Source of the DNA: Carallia brachiata
Taxonomy: Eukaryota > Streptophyta > Magnoliopsida > Malpighiales > Rhizophoraceae
Length of the DNA stretch: 64,000 nucleotides
Direction of reading: 5' to 3'
NCBI GenBank assembly: GCA_021464245.1
Contig: JADCRB010000046.1
Location: forward strand, 4,350,220 to 4,414,219
Shown here: positions 36,375 to 45,747 of the stretch, piece by piece
Numbering within the stretch: position 1 is the stretch's first letter
How the letters are laid out: each line of letters opens with the position of its first letter
Translations under genes and position numbers: made by a program
The notes under the pieces: model-generated
What the model was told of the DNA's origin: nothing
The model's input: the letters and a program-made list of their open reading frames with translations, nothing else
Databases searched by the model: none

Positions 36375-36981
36375 AAAAAAAAAAGTATTCAATGCTCTGC
36401 AGCATTAAAAAAATAGGGCATAACATTAGCAGAAAATTTCCACTTCAATCGCCATATGATATTTAGCTTGGAAAGACTTTCACTGACGACAATGAGCTAC
36501 TTTAGCGGAAAAAAAAAAAAAAAAAAACAAAGTTGCAATAAAACTACTGTAAAAACCTGGAATTTCCCCAAGCAAGACATAATTATCAAACCAAAAACCT
36601 CCAGTCCACCTGTTTAACAACAAGGCCAAACCACGGCCATTGGCAAAAGCTATGTTAGAAAAAAGAAATAAAGGAAATAATTCCACTAATTCTTAAAAAT
36701 TATAATAGAGTATAAACATGAATTTTTCTTTTAAAAGCAAAGAAACATCCAATTAAATGGAAAGATTGAATTAAATTGAATTCTCAAAACAAAAATAAAA
36801 AGAAAGAGAAAAAACCAAGATTCTTTGAAAAAAAAAAAATACAGCATCGAAGATTAAAAAAAAGAGAGAGAAAAAACGGAGAAAAAACCTGAATTCTTGA
36901 ATTCTTTAAATAAAAGAAATAGATTTAGTGATTAAAGAAAAATTAATAATAATAAAGAAAGGAAAGGAGGAAGGAAGAAAC

Positions 36982-37034
36982 CTGAGTTCGTCCAAGGAGA
37001 ATCGATCTCTCGATCTCCAGAAAGAAAACCACAT
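36982..37034 (-). pseudogene. Orphan intact copy of TT9 exon 1
   Basis: The 53-bp minus-strand copy keeps the ATG, the frame (one change, Asp to Glu, in the RSRDRF stretch) and the donor CTCAG/GTTTC. Its 5' leader and the upstream TGGGCC motifs are also preserved. No TT9 exon 2 follows: intron-1-like sequence runs only to 36375 and then meets the antisense strand of TMK4 copy 1. It cannot make TT9, but it could start a transcript. Confidence 0.85.
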
Positions 37035-37351
37035 GATTTGTGCGACCGATCAGACCTTTAAACTAAACCCTATCCAAGCCATCCTCGGCGCCGACTACAG
37101 TCCAATTGAGCCCTCACCGACTCATTCCCGGCGGAGCCGATTACACTCCTCGATCTTTCTCCGCTCGAGAGACAAATAATCTCAAATCTAGGCGAGGGTG
37201 AAAAAACAGCGACAGAAAACCCAACACAGCAACAAGAGCAGGCGCAAGAACAAAGACACAGAATAGAATATGCTTTTTTTTTTATTATTATTATTTTTTT
37301 ATTAAAGGAGAGTTATTTATTATTATTATTATTATTTTATTTAGAGTTATT

Positions 37352-37487
37352 TTTTTTTTTTTGTCTATAAGGAGCTCTAGTGGACATTTATTAGGGAGAG
37401 AAATGAGATTTCGTGGGATTTGAACTCCCCACCTACTCGTTGAGAGATAATCCCCTCAACTAATTAAGCAAATGCTCAACCTCTATC
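37352..37487 (-). mobile_element. tRNA-derived SINE with 10-bp target duplication
   Basis: TAGAGTTATT at 37342-37351 and 37488-37497 flank 136 bp. Read on the minus strand it has an A-box-like TTAGTTGAGGGG, a B-box-like GGAGTTCAAATCCCAC about 40 bp further on, a short body and an A-tail (T run at 37352-37362). It interrupts the duplicated TT9 upstream region; the matching site near 28480 has no insertion. The tRNA-like boxes and A-tail make SINE a better call than a tRNA gene. Confidence 0.8.
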
Positions 37488-38419
37488 TAGAGTTATTAAT
37501 TACATTTGACAGTTCATAACGGGAGTGTGGACAAAAACACAGAGGCTTCTGGCACTTGAGGCTGGCACATTTGGGCCTTGTGGATAATGATTGGGCCCCG
37601 ACGCATTGTGTTAACCCAATTGATATTCCGTAAGGAGCCCAATGAAAACCCAAGAATCCTATTCAATGTAGAATTTTTAAGAGATAGATTAAGAAATTCA
37701 CATTACGATAATTGGGGGCAAAGAAATGTCGATTAATTAGGGGCAAAGAAAAATCGTAATTATTTAATCGCTTTATACTTTTAAAAGTAAATTTACAATG
37801 TTTATTAACAAGACTTTGCAACACTACCTTAATTTTCTTATTTTTAACACACACAAAAAATTATAATTATTTGACTAAAAAAAATTCAGAAATAAATAAT
37901 TTAAGCTTGATATTTATTGATATTTCCCGACAGGGCTACCCAACAGGCCTACCCACTAACTCACCGAAATTATTGGCGAGTAAAGCATTATAATGGCTTT
38001 TCAAAGAGGAAAACAGCATCCGAAAAAGGTTCAGTGAAATTGAATTCTTGAAAAAACATATTGAAAGAAAAATGATTGAGGAATTAAGAATAACTAAAAA
38101 AAAAAGAAGGGGGAGCAGAAACATGAACTCTTGAAATTAAAAAAAGAAAAAGAAAAAGAAAACAGAGTGAAGGAAAAAGGAAACCTAGATTCTGAGGGAA
38201 AGAAATCAAAAAAAAAAAACCCCAAAAGAACAAGATTTAAAGATAAATAAAAAAAAGGGGGAATGAACCGGAATTCTTGAATATAAATAAACAGAAGAGA
38301 TTTAGTGATTGATGAAAATTGAAAAGATACATGAATTCTCGGAACAAAAAACAAATTAAAAATTTTAAGGATACAGTGATTGAAATTAACCGAAACAAAA
38401 AGAAAAAGAGAAAAGAAAC

Positions 38420-38473
38420 CCGAGTTTGTGTAAGGGGAATCGATTTCTTGATCTCCAAAAATGCAAACCACGT
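38420..38473 (-). pseudogene. Decayed copy of TT9 exon 1, partner of the relic at 29259
   Basis: The same 54-bp relic as in unit 1: start ACG, the CCCCTTACACAAACTC variant, and donor context CTCGG/GTTTC. It shares diagnostic changes with 29259-29312 and not with the intact exon, so this exon duplication came before the 9.3-kb duplication. Confidence 0.75.
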
Positions 38474-38567
38474 GATTGTTCAACTATCCGACCAGTATAC
38501 TAAGATTTCTCCGACACATTGTCGGCCGCCGATTCTCTCCGATGTACATTTGGAACATCGAACAAAG

Positions 38568-39394
38568 AACAAGAACCATAAAAACGTTCGAAACAGATGA
38601 AGGCAAAGGAAGAAAAAATCTGTAGAAAATAATTTGATGTTCCTGGATTTTTTGTAATTGTTTTGAAGGCGGTGTAAGAATTTGGAACTAATTCTTTATA
38701 TGATGACGCAGACAGAGGCGTTTTTTTTTTTTTTTTTTTTTTCTGACCGTTGACGTCTGGCGGTTCGAGTTGAGCTAACAATTTTGGTTTCTGGACAAAA
38801 TATTTATTTTTCGTCCTTCATTTTTAAATTTTTAGATTTTTGTGTTATAATATTTAATATTTTTTCATGTGTAAATTTTTTGTTTAACTTTTTGAATACT
38901 TGAACGGTATTTAATAATATAATTTAAAAAAAATAGAGAATTTATTTTTGAATTATTTCCTTTGAATCATGTCATGTATCGTTATTCCTTACGTCACTGT
39001 AAAATAATTGAGTCATAACGTAAGCCCTGACGTTAGTACGTGATAATTGAATCCTTGAATTCTTTGTGTAAACACTGTATAAATAGACTTACAAAGGACT
39101 AAAGAAGGCATCGAGAAACACTTGTACAACCTGCCTCCTTTGTCCTCCCAAGCCTCATATAAGTTTCGAACAAGAACCATAAAAACGTACGAAACAGATT
39201 GAAAGCAAAAGGAAGAGAAAATCTGTAGAAAATAATCTGATGTTCCTGGAATTTTTGTATTTTTTTTTTAAGGCAGTGTAGGAATTAGGAACTAATTCTT
39301 TATGTGATGACGCAGACAGAGGCGTTTTTTTTTTTTTTTTCTGACCGTTGATGTTTGGCGGTTCGAGCTGAGCTGGCAATTTTGGTTTCTGGAC
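38568..39394. repeat. Direct repeats of about 230 bp, 600 bp apart
   Basis: Copy R1 (38568-38796) and copy R2 (39168-39394) both start GAACAAGAACCATAAAAACG and end TTTGGTTTCTGGAC. They share the GACGCAGACAGAGGCG block, a long T run and the CTGACCGTTGA block. The offset is 600 bp. Unit 1 has nothing comparable between its exon-1 relic and TMK4. This may be a partial tandem duplication or the ends of an unrecognised element; no tRNA primer site or coding domain was convincing. Confidence 0.75.
38991..39085 (+). promoter_or_regulatory. Promoter-like cluster: ACGT/TGACG motifs and TATA box
   Basis: Between the direct repeats lie ACGTCAC (38991), TGACGTTAG (39028) and TACGTGAT, then TATAAATA at 39078-39085. 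TGACG pairs upstream of a TATA box resemble as-1-type bZIP sites of plant stress promoters and of some viral or retroelement promoters. No open frame follows, and the role is inferred from motifs only. Confidence 0.4.
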
Positions 39395-42086
39395 CAGAAT
39401 TGAGCTTCTCCACTTCGGGCCAACCCAATTGACTAGGAAATCAGCCCAGGATAGGCTGAAAATGGTATCAACGGTGGCCCCATTGGGCTTCAGCCCGAAC
39501 CTTATCCCGGTGTAAAGATTTTGTAGTTAGAAATGCCGGATGGTCTTTGTCAACTATCATTCATAATGTTTTTTTTTTTTTTTTTTTTTTGTAGTAAATC
39601 CTTTTTGCTTCTTATTAATTTCTGTTAAAATTAATCCCTCTATCGGGAGTTCGAGACTACATAGCAAAGCAACGAGGGGCATGTAAAAAATACACTGTTT
39701 GTTCAAACAATTATATTGTCTTTAGATTGTGAGATTTTGTTGATAAAGAAAGTAACGAGAAAGAAAATGATTAGAAAAAAAGTTGTGAGAAACAAAAATA
39801 AATGAATTTATTGTTTGAACATATGAGAATATGTGAAAAAAAATAATTAGAAAGTGAATTAAAATTTTTAGATTGTATGAAAAAGTAATAAAAAAGATAA
39901 TTATATAATTAAAATTATAAAATTATCTATTATTTTTAGTGCTTTTTTTTTGTTTTAGTTTTTTGTCCCAATAAATGATAGTGTTTTGGAATACCTATTT
40001 TGCAACTAAAGTCCGTAAACCTCTTACATCCACTCACCCAGCTTTTTTCGGCAACTTTGATCATTGATTTTTTTTTTTCAGATAATTTATTAGTTCAGCA
40101 AGAATTGCGCGAAACTATTAATAAAAACAAAAATTCACAAAAGGAATACATGGAATTCTTATTTCAGAAAATGCTCAAACTAAGAACATGCAAAATGCAA
40201 TGATCAATAATATATTATCAAAGGATCCTCGAAACCCTGAGTTCGTACCTTGGATCGAGGGAGCTAATGTTGGAAATCGGAAATTTGAGAGAGAGGGGGC
40301 GCAGGGGGGGCATGGTTTTAATTTTGGGAAAAAACCAACTTGGGTGCCTGGGTGGCAAGTGGAGGAATGCACTGCATAAAAGAAATGAGTAGTTTAGATG
40401 ATGAGAATTGGATATTTAGATAATTTTATTCGTATTTTTTTAAATTTTTTTTCTAAATCAACAGGTGATGTTGACATTTCACTCTTGCCAAAACACTTTC
40501 CCACCATTTTCCATTGTGTTGCCAAACAGCAGAAAGTTTGTTAGGAATTAGAATTTTCTTTCCAATGTAAATCATTTGCTTATCCAAACAGGGGGTTAGC
40601 GTGTGCACTTTGTATCGCATTCACTGCGTTATTTACTTCCCAAAATCGAATTTATTATCTATCCAACTGGTAAACAAACATTCTTAATTCTGTTTATAAA
40701 ATTGCACATAAGATGAGACTTGTTTCTGTGTTGACGAGGCAATGTTTGTGATTGACTCATTTCCATGTCAATAATTTTGCTTGCGCATGCACGCGGCTTC
40801 CGCTAATTGATGCGCAATTAAATGGGGACAAGATGTTTTAAGAGACAACTAAGCGACAACTGGCTAAACGAAAGATACAACAACCGTGTTGTCCCTGCGA
40901 CTACGGGCAAGCAATTTTCATCTCGTGAGCCTACGTCCCCACTTCATTTGTTTTTTATGTGCTCCAAACCAGGGAAAGAAAAAAAAAAGGAAATTCTGCT
41001 TTGTCTTACAAAGTCATATAATGTCAAACATTTTATAAGTAGGGATGAGCTTTCAAGCTCAAATGCAATTTAATAATTTTTCATTTAATTTTGTAAGGAT
41101 TTTGATGTAACAAAATACGAAGTAGCATTCTTTAGCTAGCAATTAAGTAGTACTAAAAGTTCCCCCCCCCCCCCCCAAAAAAGGCTTGCCCATAAAAAGT
41201 TACAGAAAAAGTAAGGATAAAAAAAAATTAGAATTTTTTTTAATCAGGGTTTAAGAAAACATTTAGTATATTTAATGTTAAGTTTTTTTTTTTTGGCAAA
41301 AAACAGGGAGTATAAATAAAGTATGGCCAATTTATTCGACCCAAAAAATTGTACATTCATATTTACGCTTAAGCATGTAGCTACCCTTCCCTTAAAAAAA
41401 AAGAAAAACATGTAGCAGCTCTAAACTTGTGCTCTGTTTTCGGTTATTGCTTACAAGTAATCAACTAAAAGGCAAAAGATATTACGTCTCAAGGCAAAAA
41501 AAAAAGAAAAGAAAAAGAAAAAAAATATTTAATGAGGCTCCAAAGTTAAAATTTTTTATAGACGCAGTAACATGAATATAAATGGACGTGCAATATTTTT
41601 TATATTATATACAAATATTTTATAATTACATAAATAATAATTAATACAACATTAAATAGATGTACGATAAATCATTATAAATTATGAAAGGATTCTATAA
41701 GTTTTTATATTAATTTAAATTTGAATATTCTTATTGTTATTCACCATCTACGAAGAAAAAATTTATGTAAAAAAACACCGTCGTTGATTCTTAACTTATA
41801 TTAACATAAAAACGAAACAGTGGTGAATCCGATTTAAAAGAATGGTTAATTAAATGGAAACGCAATACAAACACGATTTTTTTCACAAAAAAGAAAAAAA
41901 ATACAAACACCAATTTTAACTCACAAGCACCTTTTCTTCGTGGTGAAACCGTGAAAGAATAAAAAAAGGTCCAAGTCTTCTGCCCTTGAAGAAAAAAACA
42001 AAAAAACAAAAACTAGGTCTGAAGCTTAGAAAACACTTTCCAGTTTCCGGAGATCTCTCTGCCCACTCCTGTCTCTTTCTCTTGCA
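39395..42086. other. Intergenic region 5' of TMK4 copy 2
   Basis: No gene is supported. About 39715-39960 is AT-rich and begins TTTAGATTGTGAGATTTTG, like the MITE at 35288. A 15-C run lies at 41162-41176. Frames at 40000-40203, 40188-40379 and 40822-41073 lack family features. The last 60 bp is the TMK4 leader shared with copy 1 (CCACTCCTGTCTCTTTCTC). Confidence 0.55.
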
Positions 42087-45000
42087 ATGGGTCGTCCTCG
42101 CTTCCTCTCCCACCTCCTCCTCCTCCTCCTCCCTCTCCTCCTCTGCAACACGGCGGCGGCAGACGACTCCGCCGTCATGCTAAAACTAGCCGCCGCCCTG
42201 ACCCCAACACCCTCATCTTGGTCAACCACCTCCGCCACCGGCTACTGCAGCAAATGGGACGGCATCAGCTGTGATTCCTCCAACCGCGTCACCGCCATAA
42301 GACTCGCCAAAAAAGGCGTCTTCGGAACGCTACCCGCCGAGCTCTCCACTCTATCACAGCTCCAGTCACTCTCTCTCCAGCAAAACGAGCTCTCCGGCGC
42401 CCTCCCTTCTCTGGCAAACATCTCCACACTCCAAGAAATCTACCTCGACAGCAACAACTTCACCAGCATTCCTCAAGGCTTCTTCCAAGGCCTCACCAGC
42501 CTCCAAATCTTCAGCATCAGCCAAAACAACCTTCTGGCTTCATGGTCAATACCCACTGATCTGACTCAATCTGCAAGCCTCAATACTTTTGAGGCCAGCC
42601 AAGCCAACATTGTGGGGTCCATACCCGATATTTTCGGCTCTCTTCCGAGCTTGCAGAATCTCAGGCTTTCTTACAACAATTTGACGGGTACTTTGCCTGT
42701 CTCTCTTGCAATTTCCGGGATTCAGAACTTGTGGGTCAATAATCAGGAAATGGGTCTAACTGGTAATATAAACGTGTTGTCTTCGATGGCTCAGTTAAAG
42801 CAAGTTTGGCTACAAAAGAACCAGTTCTCTGGTCCCATTCCAGATTTGTCAAAATCTGTCAATTTGTTTGATTTGCAGCTCAGAGATAACCAGTTTACGG
42901 GGATCCTGCCGGCTTCTTTGGTTTCGCTTCCTGCTCTGCTGAATATTTCTTTGTCAAACAACAAACTGCAAGGTCCTGTCCTGAACTTCCCGAAAGGTGA
43001 AGGTGGACAATAGTGGGATCAATAATTTCTGTGTCAGCACTCCTGGGGTTGCCTGCGATCCGCAAGTGACCACATTGCTGCAGATTGCAGGTGCTTTTGG
43101 GTATCCTGCGACGTTGTCCGATTCTTGGGATGGGAATAATGCTTGCAATAATTGGGCATTTATCACGTGTGATACACAGAGTAGAGTTGTTACGGTGAAC
43201 TTGGCAAAGCAGCATTTTACAGGGACTATCTCTCCAGCATTTGCCAATCTCACAGCTTTGAGAAACTTGTATCTGAGTGATAACAATTTGACGGGTTCGA
43301 TTCCTGGTAGCTTGACAAGTTTGGCACAACTTCAGATTCTAGATGTCTCCAATAATAATCTTACTGGGGGAGTCCCGTCGTTTGCATCTTCTGTCAAGTT
43401 GATCGCTACACCAGGCAATTCTTTGCTTGGGAAAGGGACGGATACTGGAAGTGGAGGGACAGCAACCTCTGGCTCCAACACAAATTCAACTGCATCAAGT
43501 GGGAATTCTGGTGGGTCAGGGAATGCTAGTGGTGTATCGCCAGGTTTGATTGCTGGCATTGTCATTGCTACTGTCATTTTTATTGCTGTTGTGTTGTTTG
43601 TGCTTTTTAAGTGTATTGTCAAGAAAAGACGTGGAAAGTCAGACGTAGTTGTGAAGGATGAGGAGACTGGGAATCCAGTGGTCAAGAATGGGGTATCATT
43701 TTGCACAAATGGGTATGGCGTTCTTAGTGATATACAAAGTCAAAGTAGTGGTAATCATAGTGGTCGTCACTTTTTCGAGGGCGGAAATGTTGTGATTTCA
43801 ATTGAAGTTCTTCGACAGGTTACAGAAAATTTTAGCGAGAAAAATATTTTGGGGCAGGGAGGTTTTGGCGTGGTTTATAAAGGTGAATTGCATGATGGGA
43901 CTAAGATAGCTGTCAAGAGAATGGAAGCTGCCGGATTTGGTACAAAAGGGATGAATGAGTTCCAGGCAGAGATTGCAGTGCTTACTAAAGTGAGGCACAG
44001 GCATTTGGTGGCTCTTCTGGGTTACTGTATAAATGGAAATGAGAGGCTTTTGGTATATGAGTACATGCCACAAGGTACGCTGGCACAGCATTTATTTGAA
44101 TGGCGTGAACTTGGATACCCTCCTCTTACTTGGAAGCAAAGGATTACCATTGCGCTGGATGTGGCTCGAGGGGTTGAATATTTGCACAGCTTAGCTCAGC
44201 AAAGTTTTATTCATAGAGATCTGAAGCCTTCAAACATACTTCTTGGGGATGATATGAGAGCTAAGGTTGCTGACTTTGGCTTGGTTAAACTTGCACCAGA
44301 TGGAAAGTATTCCATGGAAACAAGACTGGCAGGAACATTTGGCTACCTTGCACCTGAGTATGCTGGTAAGAAAAGACTTGAATTTCTGCGATCTATCATT
44401 TTGGAATTGGTCATTATGTAAATTGAATCAATTCTGTATGGATGACAGTATTTTATGATCGTTTTTTATCTGATTGTTGAGATAATAATGGGAATTGCCT
44501 AAATCGTCTTCAAAGTTGGCATAGATAATAAATATAGACTTATTTTATAAACTGCTCTGAACATGTTAAATTTTGGGGAAAAAAAAAATTATTGCTGGCA
44601 ATTGCTGCTGCTAGATGCTTGCCTTGCCTCCTTCTCATAGAGTTAATTGTTTCCTCAATGTGTTTGGTGCCAAGATTTTGGCACACTAAAAGAGAGTATG
44701 ACGGTGTGTAATTTCTTTGATTTGCGAAGAGCATCATCGTGTAGTAGGCATTGTAGAATGTCTTGAATTTTTGTTGATCAAGAAAGAACGGACCCTAGCT
44801 TTCTCCAGTGTCCTTTTCTTATCTTTTTAGATCTTTCTTTCTTTCTTTTTCGTGGTGTAGATCTTCTCTGCAAAACATCTTTCATTGTTAGAAAATGATA
44901 ATGTGGACACATTTGCTAATATGATTAAATGATTATAATGATTGTTTATTAATTTACGGTGGTTGAATACTGAATGGTAGATGCTAGTATTGCCAAAAGT

Positions 45001-45747
45001 GTCAACTTATTTTGACACTAGCTGATTATCTGGTGATGTGTTTCAGCTGTACTTTGTGTTATTGTCAGAAAAGTTGGTATAATTTTGTTGCTTTCATTAT
45101 TGTCATTATCACTGTTATTATCATCAGTCACTTTTCTATTGCCTTACTTTGGATCATGTTTAATTGACTTGGCTTTTAAATCACTTAAAGCACTCATGTA
45201 TGTCTTTGAGTATGAGCTGAACCTACAACTGTTCTGGGCAGCCACTGGGAGAGTGACAACAAAAGTGGATGTCTATGCATTTGGTGTGATTTTGATGGAG
45301 ATTATCACGGGGAGAAAAGCTTTAGATGATACAATGCCAGATGAAAAGTCTCATTTGGTCGCATGGTTCCGGAGGGTCATAATTAACAAAGAGAACTTGC
45401 CAAAGGCAATTGATGAAACTCTAAATCCTGATGAGGATACATTAGTTAGCATTTCCAAAGTGGCCGAGCTAGCGGGGCATTGCACTGCTCGTGATCCGCA
45501 ACAACGCCCAGACATGGGCCATGCAGTCAACATATTGGGACCTCTTGTGGAGCTGTGGAAGCCTGCCTGTCCGGAGGAGGAAGACACTTCTGGAATAAAC
45601 CTCAACATGAGCCTTCCTCAATTTTTGCAAAGATGGCAAGCTGATGAAGGTACATCAACAATGTTCCACGGTAGGTCTTATTCACAAACCCAATCAAGTA
45701 TTCCAGGAGGATTCTCAGATTCATTTACTTCAACCGACTGTCGATAA
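42087..45747 (+). pseudogene. TMK4: TMK4-type LRR receptor kinase, copy 2 (one frameshift)
   Basis: Exons 42087-44365 and 45242-45747 (donor GCTG/GTAAG, acceptor GGCAG/CC). Apart from one 2-bp gap the model spans about 928 residues, the length of Arabidopsis TMK4. It has a signal peptide, the first LRR block, a cysteine island, the second LRR block, a Ser/Gly-rich linker, a transmembrane segment (about 43536-43610), and a complete kinase with [31 protein letters not shown] and APE, ending in the family tail [10 protein letters not shown]. The defect is at about 42997-43001: copy 1 is 2 bp longer there and in frame, while copy 2 shifts and stops at 43013 after 308 codons. If real, the product is a secreted LRR fragment; if it is an assembly error or an allele, the gene is functional. 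TMK4 phosphorylates auxin-pathway proteins at the plasma membrane in Arabidopsis. The closest family name is TMK4/BARK1; other TMKs are less similar. Confidence 0.88.

Larger units (their letters stand above)
36375..45682. repeat. Segmental duplication, unit 2 (about 9.3 kb)
   Basis: This is the second copy of 27016-36335 in the same orientation. It contains part of TT9 intron 1, an intact orphan TT9 exon 1 with promoter, the older exon-1 relic, a module with 230-bp direct repeats not seen in unit 1, and TMK4 copy 2 with its native 3' end. A SINE at 37352-37487 is private to this unit; the LINE-like element, the intron MITE and the 258-bp insertion are private to unit 1. Confidence 0.88.

Noticed and set aside
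37380..37480. tRNA gene suggested by B-box-like and A-box-like motifs
   Set aside because: The element has a target duplication and A-tail and no cloverleaf acceptor stem, so it is a SINE.
38237..38483. Minus-strand frames of 73 and 129 codons starting near the exon-1 relic
   Set aside because: They read through decayed TT9 exon 1 and intron-like AT-rich DNA and have no conserved content.
39463..39470. TGGTATCA resembling the start of a Met-tRNA primer site next to the promoter-like module
   Set aside because: Only eight bases match, the rest of the primer site does not, and there is no coding domain of a retroelement or pararetrovirus nearby.
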